NCBI RefSeq assembly: GCF_001956985.1
Contig: NZ_CP019082.1
Location: 2,542,001 to 2,606,000 of the forward strand
Direction of reading: 5' to 3'
Length of the DNA stretch: 64,000 bases
Source: Paludisphaera borealis
GTDB lineage: Bacteria > Planctomycetota > Planctomycetia > Isosphaerales > Isosphaeraceae
The position numbers were made by a program, and so were the translations under genes. The notes beneath the pieces were generated by a model. It had not been told where the DNA came from and ran no database searches. It was given only the letters and a program-made list of their open reading frames with translations. Below are positions 32,125 through 45,460 of this stretch, one piece after another (positions within the stretch are counted from its first letter, which is position 1; the number at the start of each line of letters is the position of its first letter).

Positions 32125-32758
32125 CGCTGTTGCGCGCGTCGGTCTGGATCACCTCGTGTCCGAGCAGGGGGAGATCGACGCCATCCGAACGTGGCTCAAC
32201 CGAGAAGGCACGTGCCTGCTCCTGGCACCGCATCACGATGTCGGCTTCACCGACGACATGAAACAGCGCCAGATGGAGTACAAGCATCACGGCGACGAGC
32301 TAGTGCCGCGCCAGCAGCGCTTCGGCCAGTACACTCGCTCGCTGATGCAAGGACTCGGAGTGCCCGTACTCAATCAGTTCGGGCTCCGCCTTGCCTTCGT
32401 GCCGGGGACCGATCAGATCGCGCCTCTCACCACCAACAAGGATCTCGACGAACTGGGTCTGCTGAATGGAGTGACTACGTTCAACTTCCATCTGCATCTG
32501 CCGCACTACGCGCTGACGACAGAAGATACGAATTCCGTTCGTGTTTTGGCCACGCAGCCGATCGACCTGTCCAGGCCGCATCCATTCACCGCCGCGGGGA
32601 ATCGAGAGTTCAATTCGTTCCTCTGGATACCTCCGCAAGGCGGCCGGGGCGGCGACATACCGCTCGCCGATTCGACCATCTTCACCACGCTGTTTGGGGG
32701 CACGGATAGTCTTGGGCACTTCTGGCGGAACATGGCGAACCTGCGCGTCGGCGTCTAG
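32125..32758 (+). pseudogene. N-terminally truncated hypothetical protein next to the element
   Basis: The frame runs in from the att core (KTG) without a start: VAVARVGLDHLVSEQGEIDAIRTWLNREGTCLLLAPHHDVG, then FGQYTRSLMQGLGVPVLNQFGL and a C-terminus ending in FWRNMANLRVGV. The pattern (alternating strands, 'IDAIRTWL...TCLLLAP', then a separate-looking sensor part) suggests a Rossmann-like sugar- or GldG-like uncharacterised protein; that is weak. A GTG at 32156 could serve as a late start but cuts into the fold. The gene was probably split by the element. Confidence 0.6.
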
Positions 32759-32991
32759 CATCGAGTTACTATTTGGCCAGCTGAGGCTCAGGTCTCAGCG
32801 GTACGCCCTGATCCAGGCCTGCGGCCGGACAAAGGTTGGGAGATGCCAAAAAATCATGGAAGAAACGATCACTCGCGCCTGGAACGTCCTTGCCCGGGAC
32901 AGCGGACCCTTGCACTTTCGGCTGTTCCTCCACCCCTGGTGGCTACGATCCTCGCCATCCGGGCCGGATAGGCGGATGCGTGGGCAGGCCG

Positions 32992-33327
32992 ATGTTCTTC
33001 CGGACACTGGTGCGCGAGCCGGCTCAAGCGCGGACCATGCTGAGGAACCTGTGGAGGTCCGTCGGCATGGTTTTCCTCATCGCCGTCGCCCTGGACGTAG
33101 CTTACCAGCTCATCGTTCTTCAGTGGATTTATCCAGTGGAGACGCTGATCGTAGCGACGATGCTCGCCCTTGTTCCGTGCATGGTGGTTCGGGCTGTTGG
33201 CAACCGCGTTGTCACGGTTATGCGCCAACGGCGGCTACTCCACATGAAGCGAGTGTCGCCGGATGACTTAAGAGGCGCCAGCGATAACAGCCGGGCGACT
33301 GATCGCCACGACTTGACACACCAATAA
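32992..33327 (+). CDS. Small membrane protein, 111 residues
   Basis: From ATG 32992 (MFFRTLVREPAQARTML) the protein has two hydrophobic segments, VGMVFLIAVALDVAYQLIVL and VETLIVATMLALVPCMVV, and a basic C-terminal tail. The reading frame extends upstream but that part is not protein-like. Planctomycetes and other bacteria carry similar small proteins of unknown role next to stress genes. No function is assigned. Confidence 0.55.
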   Translation: MFFRTLVREPAQARTMLRNLWRSVGMVFLIAVALDVAYQLIVLQWIYPVETLIVATMLALVPCMVVRAVGNRVVTVMRQRRLLHMKRVSPDDLRGASDNSRATDRHDLTHQ

Positions 33328-33869
33328 AGGACCCTCAAAGTAAGGGAAACAGACCGAGGACCAGGCCCAGCCCCGCCGCACGCGCGCCGGATCTGCCGCC
33401 GGCACTTTCCATCGCGTCTGCGGCGTTCGACCGACCATTACCCGGCCAGGAAGGTCAGATGTTCGTCGCGGAACCGGGCGAGCGTTCACGGCCGCCATGA
33501 CACGGCGCATAGTGCTTCGGTGTGGTCGACTGAGGTACGGAACATCGGGGGCCAGTTGCTCCCTGAACCCATGGCGCCAAGTGGCTTCACCGCGTTCCGT
33601 ATCGGTCTCCCCGCCCGGGTTGGATGCAAGTCGTCTCTACTTCTCCAGGTTGGACCGGGCGAGGTCCTGAATCGCGTCCCTGATGGCAGGCGTCAGACTG
33701 CGCCAGTTCCGGACACTCTCGGCTAGTCCGGATTATTCACACTCACTCGATGAGGGGTTCTGAGCGAGTCGGCGGCGCGGTCTGGGCCGATTGGCGTCGG
33801 TGGTGCGGAGCTTCCCCTACCCCTGGATCGACGATTCGGTGATTCGGCCGTTGCGCGAGCCTGCGGGGC
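33328..33869. other. Gap before the transposase mosaic
   Basis: About 540 bases with no supported gene. The right part may belong to the end of the IS1380-type element, but no terminal repeat was identified. Confidence 0.4.
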
Positions 33870-35265
33870 GGTTTTCAGTCGGATGAATTGGCGGGGGGGC
33901 GGGAGCGAGTTCACGGCTCGGCCGACTTGCTCGAAGTGGTCGAGGCACAAACAACTGGCCGACAGCCGCACGATCACGCGGCGCGACCGGGTGATCGCCT
34001 CGGCGGCCACTTTGATCAACCGGCTCCGTCAAGTGCAGGCGAAGCCTTCGCCCAGCGGATCGCGGCGCCGACGTCGACTGAAGAACTTCCTGCGGGCCGG
34101 TTCGTCGAGCGCTGCGGTCGGCAGCTCGGGCGGGAGGCCCAGTTCGGCGGCCGTCGGCGCGGTCTTGACGACCGCGCGCCGGAGCCACGCCGGCAGGTTC
34201 AGCGCCGCCGCGTGGAGATGGAGCCGGAAGAAGTTTTGCCATGAACCGGTGGTCGCTGAGCAGGCCGGCGTGCAGTTCGACCTTCGGCTCCTTGTTCCGA
34301 TTCTCGCTCACGCCGCGCATCGCGTATTCGTCGTAGATCGCGGCGGGAGGAGCCTGCAGCCCGGCCGGCTGGTGACCACGGCGCGTCGGTTGAGTCGTTG
34401 GGCGTTCGCCTCGACCTTGACGACAACTGGCCGCGGCCCCGACCAAATTCTCGCCTGATAATCGACCATCATGAACATCCATTGAACATTCCCAATCTGC
34501 CGGTAGGCGTCGAGGGCCTGCTTCTCGAGATCGTCGCTGAGCGCGCGAAGCCGCGGGTTCACGCCGATCCCGAACGTGTAGGAAAGCCTCAGCTCCCGGC
34601 AGACGTCGTACATCTTGGGCACGCCCCGGCGACTGTCGCTGCGGACTTGGACTTGCACGTCGGGCCATACGGCCCGCAGCCTCCCTATCAAATAACGCAG
34701 GGCGTCGTCGACGCCGAGCGCGACTTCGCAGGTTCCGTGGCGGAGCCCGACGAGCAAGGCCATATCGTTCTCGGCGCAGGTGAATATGATCGGCATGTCT
34801 TGATATTGGTCGTAGTGGCCGTGGAACATAGTTAGCTGATGCTGACCGTACGGGGGGTCGTCGAACGGGTCGACGTCGAGGGTGATGCGTCGCGGAGGCT
34901 CGTCGAACGACTGGATGAACAGGTCGACCATGACGTCTCTGAGCCGCCGGAGGTCCTGGATCGACACGGCGTTCTCGAACCGCGAGAGCGTGGGCTGGCT
35001 GGCGAGGTCGGGGCCGTCGGGGAGTCGGTCGGCGATCAGTTTGAAGACGGGGGCCGAGCGGATGGCGTCGTGGTCGTTCTGGTCCTCGTAATCGGCGAGG
35101 ACGCCGTAGATCCGCTGACGAACCATCGAGAGGAGGGACTGCTGGATGAAGAGGGGATGGCGTCGATCCGCCAAGGCGGCGGCGAACTGCTCGGTGAGTC
35201 GAATGGCTTGGTCGAACCGCCGAACCGGCAGAAGCCCGGCGTCGCTGGTCAAGGGGTCGCCGAAA
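33870..35265 (-). pseudogene. IS1380-family transposase, frameshifted
   Basis: The first two thirds are continuous: DFGDPLTSDAGLLPVRRFD, QRIYGVLADYEDQNDHD, then the DDE region ITLDVDPFDDPPYGQHQ and FHGHYDQYQDMP. After about 34320 the reading changes frame (GVSENRNKEPKVEL, SDHRFMAK in a second frame; IKVAAEAITRSRRVIVRLSAS in a third). The N-terminal start is missing at the junction with the IS630 fragment near 35265. The gene is therefore non-functional. Confidence 0.8.
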
Positions 35266-35602
35266 TCTCGATCTCCACCGGCCGGGACGGCAAGAAATCG
35301 AATGACAACGACCCCGTGGAGCGCCAAGGGAAGCTGGCCGAATTGCGGTCCCTGCTGGCGACCCTGCCCAAGGACGAGACGGCCGTCTTCCAGGATGGGG
35401 TGGACGTCAACACCAACCCCAAGATCGGCTCGATGTGGATGCGCCGCGGTCAACAGGCCGAGGTCGAGCCCCCCGGCAATAACGAAAAGCGATACCTCGC
35501 TGGATCGATCCACTGGCGGAGCGGCCGCGTCTTCCTCATCGAAGGCCGGCCGAAGCAGAAGCGGGACGAGACGCTGTTCCTGGCCCATCTCGATGACCGC
35601 GA
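35262..35602 (+). pseudogene. IS630-family transposase fragment
   Basis: An internal piece on the + strand: GKLAELRSLLATLPKDETAVFQDGVDVNTNPKIGSMWMRRGQQAEV, PGNNEKRYLAGSIHWRSGRVFL, LFLAHLDD. QDGVD holds the first DDE aspartate of the family (usually QDEVD). Both ends run directly into other, oppositely oriented transposase remains, so it was cut on both sides. Confidence 0.75.
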
Positions 35603-36500
35603 ACTGCACCATCCGCTTGAGGAACTGCGTCCGCCGGCCTGAGTTTTTGGGGCCGTTGTCGAGGTGGACGACCAGCCGTTGGACGTGTCGGTGGGTCCGC
35701 CGCGACTTCAGCCGCCACGCCCGCGGGGCGTCCACCCAGGCGTCGCTGGTCTCGCGCCGGCCGAACAAAAGCGTCAACGCCCCGGTCGCGGCCGTGAGGA
35801 CCCCGAACGGGACCAGTTTCTCCTTCGCGGGCGGGTCGTGGCCCCACCCCTTGGGCGCTTCACCGGCCGACTCGGTTCGGGTCCCCCCCCACTCGAGTAG
35901 TCGCCCAGGCTTACTTTCGACTTCGTGTCCATCGAGATTTCCAGGGTTCCGGGGTCGTCCCTCGCCTCCTCGTCGACCCGCTTCACGTTCGCGAAGATCG
36001 CGTCGGTCTCCTTCAGGGGCTTGCCTTTCTGGATTCGCTTGAGGCGGCAGTTCATCCGGTTGAGGACGTCTCGGATCGTCCGCTCGCTGGGCGGCCCTTC
36101 TTGATCAGGACCTCCCGGACTTCCCGCGACGACAGCTTGGTGCACCGCCGCGCCGACTGGAGTGCCGGGTCGGCGTACGAACAGGGCTCCACGATCGCGC
36201 GGATGTCGGCCGCCAATCCCCGGTCCTCGTCTTCGCTCCGCAGTCGTCCCCGGGCGGCGAAGTCCTCCACGCAGCGGAGCCCGCGTCGAGCTTCGCACAA
36301 CCCCGTCTCGACGGTCTCGCGCCCCCACCCGAAGCGGCGTTCGGCCGCCCGGCGCTGCCGGCGCAGAGTTCCGCGGCCACCTCGGCCTGAAACAGCCGTC
36401 GCCGAGGCTCGGTCAGTCGTCGAGCCCCAGAACTCCGCAAGGCGTCGAATCGGTCTCTTGCGTCGTCCCTTGTTGAACGTCCGTGATGGAGTCGCACTTA
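35603..36500 (-). pseudogene. ISAzo13-family transposase, frameshifted and truncated
   Basis: Pieces in order on the - strand: LSSREVREVLIKKG, ERTIRDVLNRMNCRLKRIQKG, ETDAIFANVKRVDEEARDDPGTLEISMDTKSKVSLGDYS, and after a frame change VVHLDNGPKNSGRRTQFLKRMVQFA. The C-terminal end is cut at the IS630 fragment near 35603. Expected catalytic segments are present but not in one frame. Confidence 0.7.
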
Positions 36501-36509
36501 TGCTTTGAA

Positions 36510-36943
36510 GTGGCCCTCGCGGCCTCAGGGGGGCTTAACCCGGTCCGCAGGTGGATTTCCAGGCACCGATTGCCTTGGAGGACGCGTCTCGCGCCTTCGC
36601 CGCGCCCTGGCCACCTACGCCGTGGCCGCCTGGCGGCTGCTATGGCTGACATAACCGGCGCGACGAGATCCCGGGGCGCGTGCGACGCTGCAATGCCGGG
36701 CCGTCGTGGCGGATCTTGCACCGGGCCGTCGAGCGGTCGGAGCCGCCGGAAACGGCCCCCGGGCTGAGAGTGGCGGTTCGCCAACCGGCCAGGCTGGGCG
36801 GCTTCCTGAGGCGCACCCGCGACGGCGAGCCCGGCGTGACGACGCTTTGGCGCGGCCTCCGCCGGCTAAACGATTCGGCCCTCAGCAGGAACCTCGCCGA
36901 GCAAGCGTTGCGGGCCAGCCCTCAACTTGTGGGTAATGGCTAG
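36510..36943 (+). pseudogene. IS4 (Tn5-like) transposase C-terminal fragment
   Basis: + strand pieces LATYAVAAWRLLWLT and, after frame changes, LRVAVRQPARLGGFLRRTRDGEPGVTTLWRGLRRLND match the C-terminal domain of IS4-family Tn5-like transposases. The catalytic DDE part is absent. Confidence 0.6.
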
Positions 36944-36988
36944 CGATCTGTGAGGAAGGTCGCCTCGGCCTGCAGCAGCGGAGCCCTC

Positions 36989-37219
36989 CTACGCTTCCAC
37001 CCCTGGCTGCCAGGTGGAGTAGAGACGCCGGGCCGCCTCGATGTCGTACTTATGACGGAGGAGTCCGAAGCCGTGGGGCCGTCCTTCCGACAGGAAGGCC
37101 GCTGATTCCTCCAAGTTGCATGGCACCTCGTTCTCGCGTAAGTACGCGATGAAACCGATCAGAGCCTCGGAGGGCATCTGGAAACGCCCGTCGTCGCTGA
37201 TGTAGAGTTCGTCGTTCAT
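36989..37219 (-). CDS. Hypothetical protein, 76 residues
   Basis: An ATG with gggagg at good distance starts MNDELYISDDGRFQMPSEALIGFIAYLRENEVPCNLEE; the end reads LYSTWQPG. The protein is acidic, probably soluble. No family recognised. It follows PEP synthase on the same strand after about 90 bases of A/T-rich spacer. Confidence 0.6.
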   Translation of the reverse strand: MNDELYISDDGRFQMPSEALIGFIAYLRENEVPCNLEESAAFLSEGRPHGFGLLRHKYDIEAARRLYSTWQPGVEA

Positions 37220-37312
37220 GGTGAAGCCTCCCGCTGCAATTGTCGATTCAACTCAATATTCTATATCTAGAATCTTCTATGTACATTTGCAGAATCTCGA
37301 ACCGGGCTATTC

Positions 37313-39733
<2,421 letters not shown>

Positions 39734-39791
39734 CGTGATGCTCCCAAGATGATCCCTCTAAGGAAACTCACTCGGCGTTAAATAAGAAGAC

Positions 39792-40493
39792 TCACTCGGC
39801 GGCTGTGGCCGGTCGATCGCGGGAGAGTTGTGAATCACGCTCGAGGTGCTGGAGGAACCACCGCTCCGCGAGGCGGGCGACTTCCTCCAAGGTCCCCGGC
39901 TCGGGGAAGAGGTGCGTCGCGCCGGGGACGACGACGAGTTCCCGCGGACTGCGCAGCAATGCCGGCGCCTGCCGGTTCAGCTCGAGAACGTCCTCGTCGA
40001 GACTGCCGACGATCAGCAGCGTGGGCACCGTGACGTCCGGTAGGTCGCCGCGTGCCAGGTCGGGCCGGCCGCCGCGAGAGACGACCGCGCCGGCCAGCTC
40101 GGGGCGGCGGGCCGCGGCTATCAAGGCCGCCGCGGCACCGGTACTGGCACCTAAGAAGCCAAGGCGCAGGCCCCGCGTCGCGGGCTCGCGAGCCAGCCAT
40201 TGGGCTGCGGTTAGAAGCCGCGCCGCCAGCAGCTCGATGTCGAACACTTTGCGTAGGTCCTTGGCCTCGTCCTCTGCCAGTAGGTCGATCAATAGCGTCC
40301 CCAGCCTGGCTCTCTGCAGCGATGCCGCGACGAACTGGTTGCGAGAGCTGAACCGCCCGCTGCCGCTGCCATGAGCGAAGAGGATCACCCTCGAAGCGCC
40401 ACGCGGCAAGACTAACGTCCCGCTCATGAGCATCTCGAAGGTCGGGATCCGCACTTCCTGTCCCGCTCGCTCCGCGTTCATTCCCGGCGACAT
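39792..40493 (-). CDS. Dienelactone-hydrolase-like alpha/beta hydrolase
   Basis: 233 residues with VILFAHGSGSGRFSSRNQFVA, the nucleophile in LGFLGASTGAAAAL, an acidic residue in LIVGSLDEDVLELN and histidine in VPGATHLFPEPG. In other genomes this hydrolase is fused to or beside a phosphoribosyltransferase like the one 1.4 kb upstream in the same orientation. Substrate unknown. A second ATG (MNAER) lies four codons inside. Confidence 0.85.
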   Translation of the reverse strand: MSPGMNAERAGQEVRIPTFEMLMSGTLVLPRGASRVILFAHGSGSGRFSSRNQFVAASLQRARLGTLLIDLLAEDEAKDLRKVFDIELLAARLLTAAQWLAREPATRGLRLGFLGASTGAAAALIAAARRPELAGAVVSRGGRPDLARGDLPDVTVPTLLIVGSLDEDVLELNRQAPALLRSPRELVVVPGATHLFPEPGTLEEVARLAERWFLQHLERDSQLSRDRPATAAE

Positions 40494-40564
40494 GGCTCGC
40501 CCATCCTTCCGTGCAGATCGGTGTCATCTCGCAGACCTTGCGTTTCCACAGGGATGGCCGGCGA

Positions 40565-41923
40565 TCAAACGCCCGAGGGGAAGGTCTCTGGGACCTCGCC
40601 CGCCTCCCATTCCGTCGATCGCTCGAGAGGCTCGACTGCCCGCGTCCGATCGAAGTGAATCACGGCGTCGAACTGAGCCGGAAGACTCGCGGGGAAGTAG
40701 TGGCTGGCCCTCTCCGTCTCCGGTCGATAGATCACGCCGATGGCCCGCTCGAGTCGCGGCCCTCGCAGGCCCGCTACCCGGTCGTCGCCGCGGAGGCAGA
40801 GCAGATATCGGCCTGGTCGGACGTCGTGGAATAGCGCCTCGTAACTCCCCGCTAGGGCCGGTCGGACCTGCTTCCGCTCCGCCGGCGCGTCCCAGTTCGA
40901 GGCCGCCGTCACAGTGCCGTCGTAGGTAGTGAAGCCGACCGAGACCGCCTCGCGGCCGTGCCGCTCGCGAACGAGCTGGCCGACGTTCCACTCGCCCCTG
41001 GCCCCCATCTGCGTCGCCCGCGCATCGCCGAGGTGCGAGTTGTGGGCCCACACCACGACCTTAGAGAGGCCGCCCTGCTTCCCCTGGTATTCGACCAACG
41101 CGTCGAGCGTCTCGGCCATGTGACTGTCTCGCAGGTTCCAGGAGGAGACCTCGCCGCGGTACATCGTGCGGTAGTACTGCTCGGCGTCTCGCACCAGCCG
41201 GGCGTTCTGCTCGGCGTAGAAGTAATCGTCCTCGGCGATCCGGCCGTCGTGCAGCGCGTATTCGGCGGCGGACCGGCGCAGGTCGACGAGCTGGGTGACG
41301 ACCTCGCGCTCACAGGACGGGCCGAGCCCGAGCCCAGAGGCGAAGCCGTAGGCCTGGGCGTCCTCGCGGTAGTAGTCGAAGCAGGCGTAGAGCGCCCTGG
41401 CCCGCTCGGCCGCCCCGGGGTCGACCTTGTCCAGGTAGGCGAGCACTGCCTCGATCGAGGCGTGGAGACTATAGAGATCCAGACCGTAAAAGCCCACCTT
41501 GGTTCGGCCGGGGCCGGCCTCATCGTTGTTGGCGCGGAGCCAGCCGACGAAGTCGAGCACGTCAGCGTTGCGCCACATCCAGGCCGGGAACCGCCGAAAG
41601 CCCGCCAGCGCATCGACGGCCTCGGCGTCGTCACTTCGGTCGCGGACGTAGCGGTTGACGCGATACGCGTCCGGCCAGTCGGCCTCGACGGCCACGGCGG
41701 TGAACCCCTTCTCGAGGATTAGACGCTTGGTGATCTGGGCGCGCTCGCGGTAGAACTCGTGCGTCCCGTGCGACGCCTCGCCCAGGAGGACGAACCGCGC
41801 CTCGCCGATCAGATTCAGCAGCGGGTCATAGTCATCGGCCTCGCCGACGAGGGGGTGCGCGGCCTCGCGCAGGGCCCGGATCGTGAGATCGTCTGTCAGA
41901 TCGCTCCTCGCCATGGTCGTCAT
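40565..41923 (-). CDS. Erythromycin-esterase family protein
   Basis: 452 residues: [59 protein letters not shown] and [18 protein letters not shown] carry the family's conserved His/Glu set. Most family members are not antibiotic esterases; many lie beside phosphoribosyltransferases in stress islands, as here. The ATG overlaps the stop of the phosphoribosyltransferase (ATGA). Confidence 0.9.
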   Translation of the reverse strand: MTTMARSDLTDDLTIRALREAAHPLVGEADDYDPLLNLIGEARFVLLGEASHGTHEFYRERAQITKRLILEKGFTAVAVEADWPDAYRVNRYVRDRSDDAEAVDALAGFRRFPAWMWRNADVLDFVGWLRANNDEAGPGRTKVGFYGLDLYSLHASIEAVLAYLDKVDPGAAERARALYACFDYYREDAQAYGFASGLGLGPSCEREVVTQLVDLRRSAAEYALHDGRIAEDDYFYAEQNARLVRDAEQYYRTMYRGEVSSWNLRDSHMAETLDALVEYQGKQGGLSKVVVWAHNSHLGDARATQMGARGEWNVGQLVRERHGREAVSVGFTTYDGTVTAASNWDAPAERKQVRPALAGSYEALFHDVRPGRYLLCLRGDDRVAGLRGPRLERAIGVIYRPETERASHYFPASLPAQFDAVIHFDRTRAVEPLERSTEWEAGEVPETFPSGV

Positions 41924-42606
41924 TGTACTGGCTCCTCAGCGGTTGCCGTCGCGGCCGCGACCGTGGCCGCGGACCGCTCGAGGTGGTCGCGGACCTCGTC
42001 ATCGGTCGTCTGGGAGAAATCCTCGTACCACAGGCCGACGGCGTAGAACGGGTCGGGGGTGATTTCGCAGACGCACTCGTCTGCCTCGTGGCGGAGCTCC
42101 TCGCACGTCGAGGGCGCCGCGGTCGGGACGGCCACGACGATGCGAGCCGGCCCGAGGCGGCGGAGCGCCGCGACGGCGGCGCGCATCGTCGAGCCGGTCG
42201 CTAGGCCGTCGTCCACCAGTATCACCGTGCGGCCACGCACGCCAGGCATCGGGCGGCCGTTGCGGTAGACCCGCTCCCGCCGCTCGAGTTCCCGGAGCTC
42301 TCGGGCGGCGACGGCCTCGATCAGCCGGTCGGGGATGCGTAGCGCCTGCACCACATCGTCGTTAAGGACACAGACGCCGCCCGAAGCGATTGCACCCATG
42401 GCCAGCTCCTCATGACCCGGGACGCCGAGCTTGCGGACGACGAAGACGTCGAGTGGGGCGTCCAACGCCCGCGCCACTTCGTAAGCAACCGGGACACCGC
42501 CGCGCGGCAGGGCCAGGACGAGCACGTCGGGACGGCCGGAAAAGGTGGTGAGCTTCTCGGCCAGCAGACGGCCAGCCTCGGTCCGGTCTCGGAATGCGGT
42601 CGGCAT
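41920..42606 (-). CDS. Phosphoribosyltransferase-domain protein
   Basis: 228 residues from ATG 42606, which follows gagga; the open frame upstream is not protein-like. The PRPP loop is [19 protein letters not shown], with [20 protein letters not shown] near the start and [15 protein letters not shown]. It probably uses the PRPP made by the next gene, but the acceptor base is unknown. Confidence 0.9.
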   Translation of the reverse strand: MPTAFRDRTEAGRLLAEKLTTFSGRPDVLVLALPRGGVPVAYEVARALDAPLDVFVVRKLGVPGHEELAMGAIASGGVCVLNDDVVQALRIPDRLIEAVAARELRELERRERVYRNGRPMPGVRGRTVILVDDGLATGSTMRAAVAALRRLGPARIVVAVPTAAPSTCEELRHEADECVCEITPDPFYAVGLWYEDFSQTTDDEVRDHLERSAATVAAATATAEEPVQ

Positions 42607-42623
42607 GGTGTTTCCTCGCGATC

Positions 42624-43601
42624 TCAAGGGATCATCGGTGCGACCTGGACCGAGCATGGAGCGTCTTGGAACAGATCGCCGAGCGACCCGCCGGACTGGA
42701 TCCTGCGGATCGCCGCCGCCAGCAGCGGGGCGACCGAGACGATCTGGAGCGACGGCCACGCCGGATCGGCCGCTACAACAGAGTCGGTGACGAGCACCCG
42801 GAGGACGGCCTCGTGGCCGAGCCTGCGCCGGGCCTCCCCCACGAAGAGTCCGTGGGTGGCGGCGACGGTGATCTCGGGGCGGGCGCCGGCCGCCAGTAGG
42901 GCCTCGACGGCCCGCGCGATCGTGCCCCCGGTGGAGATCATGTCGTCGATGATCAGGCAGGGCCGGCCGCGCACGTCGCCGACAACGTGGGTCACCTCGG
43001 TCTCCGTCCCGCTGGAGCGGCGTTTGTGCAGGACGACGACCTGTATCCCAAGGCGATGCGCGTAGTCAGTGGCCATCTGCACCCGGCCGACGTCCGGCGA
43101 GACGACGACCGCTCCGGTTGGCAGCCAATCTTTCAGGGGCCGGCAGAGGGTCGGTACGGCCGTCAGGCTGTCGACGGGGATATGGAAGAAGCCCTCGATC
43201 TGGGCCGCGTGCAGGTCGACGGTGACGACGTGGCCGACGCCGACCGCTTGCATCAGCCGGGCCACGAGGCTCGCCGCGATCGGCTCGCGCCGGCCGTGCC
43301 GCTTATCGGATCGGGCGTAGCCGAAATACGGCACGATGGCCGTGATCCGCCCGGCGGCCGAGCGTCGACAGGCGTCGGCGAAGGCCAGCAGCTCAACCAG
43401 GTGGTCGTTGACCGGCGGCGCCGTCGGCTGCACGAGGTAGACCTCGCGGTCGCGTACGGACTCGTCGAGGCGCACCGAGACCTCACCGTCGGGGAATCTC
43501 TCGATGGCGCAAGCGGCGGTCCGCACGCCGAGCTCGGCCGCGATTGCCGCTGCCAGGGCGGGGTTGGCCGTGCCGGCGAAGAGGAGACAGTCCGGGGTCA
43601 T
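42624..43601 (-). CDS. prs: Ribose-phosphate pyrophosphokinase
   Basis: 325 residues with all Prs features: [59 protein letters not shown], and the PRPP-binding [17 protein letters not shown]. It forms PRPP from ribose 5-phosphate and ATP. Sitting 17 bases before the phosphoribosyltransferase, it is likely a stress-linked second copy rather than the housekeeping gene. Confidence 0.95.
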   Translation of the reverse strand: MTPDCLLFAGTANPALAAAIAAELGVRTAACAIERFPDGEVSVRLDESVRDREVYLVQPTAPPVNDHLVELLAFADACRRSAAGRITAIVPYFGYARSDKRHGRREPIAASLVARLMQAVGVGHVVTVDLHAAQIEGFFHIPVDSLTAVPTLCRPLKDWLPTGAVVVSPDVGRVQMATDYAHRLGIQVVVLHKRRSSGTETEVTHVVGDVRGRPCLIIDDMISTGGTIARAVEALLAAGARPEITVAATHGLFVGEARRRLGHEAVLRVLVTDSVVAADPAWPSLQIVSVAPLLAAAIRRIQSGGSLGDLFQDAPCSVQVAPMIP

Positions 43602-43739
43602 CGGTGGGGCGTCCTGTAATTCGCCGTCCGGGGAACCAGTCCATTCGGGATGACGCGATCGTCTCGGGACCTGACCGACCTCCGCGACGGGCCCGCTCGA
43701 CGGCGCGGGGCCGTCCCTCCGGCGCGCCTCGTGGTTTGC

Positions 43740-44393
43740 TCAGGGCGAGACCGTGATCAGATCCTCGACCTGGACGACGCCCGGCGCCGACCAGGCCGTC
43801 CTCTCGGCCTCCTGCCGCTCCGCCCAGGAGCGGACGTCGCCGCGCAGGGTCACCTTGCCGTCATGGGTCTCCACTTGGACCTTCATCGCGTCCAGTTCGG
43901 CGCTGCGCCGGAAGGCCGCCTCGATCCGGGATTTGACGTCGGACGCTGACGCCCTCGGCTTGATCGTGATCTGGTTGATCACCCCCCGCACACCAATCTG
44001 GCTGTGCACAGCCTTTTCGGCGGCCTCCTTTTGGTAGCACCAATCGACGTCGCCGTCGAGGGTGATCCAACCCTTGCTTACCGCGACTTTGACGCGCTCG
44101 CCCGGTACCGTGGACGTCCACCGCAGGGCGTTGACCGCCGCCTGGGCGATTTCCGTGTCGGTGCGCTCGCCGGTGCCGATCGGTCGAACCTCGATGTCGT
44201 TGGCGACCGCCTTGACTCCGTGGATCCGCTTGGCCACCCGCTCGGCCGCTACCTTCTCAGCGTAAGTCGGCACGCAGCCGGTGAACGTCACGACACCGTC
44301 GCGGGCCGTGACGCCGATCTCGGCCGCGTCGACGCTCGGCTCCCACTGGAGCTCATCGAGGACGTCACGCTGCAATTCCTTGTCGTCCTTCAT
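43740..44393 (-). CDS. BON-domain protein, three repeats
   Basis: 217 residues made of three BON modules, each with the pattern 'D..I...V..AL....' and 'GWITLDG/GVVTFTG/GKVTLRG': residues ~10-75, ~80-145 and ~150-215. BON proteins (OsmY type) bind membranes or the cell envelope under osmotic stress, but no signal peptide is visible here. gagacttgag precedes the ATG. Confidence 0.9.
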   Translation of the reverse strand: MKDDKELQRDVLDELQWEPSVDAAEIGVTARDGVVTFTGCVPTYAEKVAAERVAKRIHGVKAVANDIEVRPIGTGERTDTEIAQAAVNALRWTSTVPGERVKVAVSKGWITLDGDVDWCYQKEAAEKAVHSQIGVRGVINQITIKPRASASDVKSRIEAAFRRSAELDAMKVQVETHDGKVTLRGDVRSWAERQEAERTAWSAPGVVQVEDLITVSP

Positions 44394-44492
44394 CTCAAGT
44401 CTCCTGATCTAGGGTCGTTCAAGCTCAAGCTCGAGAAAGCGGACGCCCCCCCGTTCCGAGGCTCGCCGCCCGCGACGACGGTTGCGGCCGGC

Positions 44493-45119
44493 CTACTTCT
44501 TCTCCTGGATCTCCAGGCGGCGGGCCTGCGGTTCCGGCCGCCGAGTCGAGGGCAGGGCGATTTCGAGCACACCGTTGCGGAATTCCGCGGTCGCCTTGGA
44601 GGCGTCTACCCCCTCGGGCAATGGGATGGCGCGGTAGAAGCTGCCGTAGCTGCACTCGCTGTAGGAGTAGCCCTCACGCTTTTCCTTCTTCTCCTCCTTC
44701 CGCTCGCCTCGGATCGTGAGGGTGTCGTCGGTGAGCTCGACCTTGACGTCGTTCTTGGTCAGCCCGGGCAAGTCAGCGCGAACGAGAAGCCGGCCGTCCT
44801 GCTCCTTGACGTCGACTTGCGGTGACCAGTCGGCCTCGACGAGTCCGGCCTCGCGCCGTAGCAGCTCGTGCCCGCGGGTGATGAAGGACGGCACGTGCAG
44901 GCCGCGCTCGACGCCGAAGTCTTCGAACAGCCTGTCCATCTCCTCGGCGAACCGCCGGATGAAGGCGAACGGGCTGCCCGCTCGCAACGCCAGGGGCGAG
45001 TTGCGTCGTGCGAGCTTCTCTCCACTTCGCGCGTCAGCCACGGAGAGGCTCGTCGCGACCTTCGCCTCCCCCTGAGGCACTTCCGCCTTCGCCTTGGGGG
45101 GCTCTTTCACTTCCAACAT
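44493..45119 (-). CDS. Hsp20/alpha-crystallin small heat-shock protein
   Basis: 208 residues from ATG 45119 with cgaggag upstream; the longer open frame has no support. N-terminal arm is variable (FAFIRRFAEEMDRLFEDFGVERG), the alpha-crystallin domain (SPQVDVKEQDGRLLVRADLPGLTKNDVKVEL to FRNGVLEIALP) is complete. It holds unfolded proteins without ATP. The ~165-base leader upstream (45205-45365) is shared with three other stress transcription units. Confidence 0.95.
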   Translation of the reverse strand: MLEVKEPPKAKAEVPQGEAKVATSLSVADARSGEKLARRNSPLALRAGSPFAFIRRFAEEMDRLFEDFGVERGLHVPSFITRGHELLRREAGLVEADWSPQVDVKEQDGRLLVRADLPGLTKNDVKVELTDDTLTIRGERKEEKKEKREGYSYSECSYGSFYRAIPLPEGVDASKATAEFRNGVLEIALPSTRRPEPQARRLEIQEKK

Positions 45120-45204
45120 GGCTTGCTCCTCGTTGTTGATTGACCTTGGAAACGATGCTCCCGACGACCGAGTCGAAGGAAGCCCCGGCATCCGCTGCTA
45201 TGCG

Positions 45205-45365
45205 GCCAAAAAGAAAGACCCCGACCGTTCGAGGTTTCGCACGGCGGGGCCGCCTTGGCCAGGACTTGATCGCCCGTCGCGAGCGATCAATCACTTCGAG
45301 AGTTCGAAACGCAGCTTGGGGGAGAAAGTTCACGAGATTCTTGTGAGCCGGAGATTTTTCCTCGG
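45205..45365 (-). promoter_or_regulatory. Shared stress leader, copy upstream of hsp20
   Basis: Aligns over about 160 bases with 56808-56960, and in its core with 59360-59460 and 60040-60125. Core on the transcribed orientation: GGCGGCCCCGCCGTGCGA (45239-45254 region) followed by a T-rich stretch. It also contains TTGATCGC-N9-GCGATCAA (45266-45290), a perfect 8-bp inverted repeat. Confidence 0.6.
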
Positions 45366-45460
45366 TCGCCGCCCACGAGGTCGAGGCATACAGGGGTGAC
45401 GAATAGAGAACTCCGCCGGTGGGATGGCGGTGAGCAGCGGACAGGGCTTCGCGACCACCA

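Noticed and set aside
34839-35261. + strand frame continuing upstream of the IS630 fragment
   Set aside because: Before ~35262 it is the antisense of the IS1380 transposase; only the later part matches IS630.
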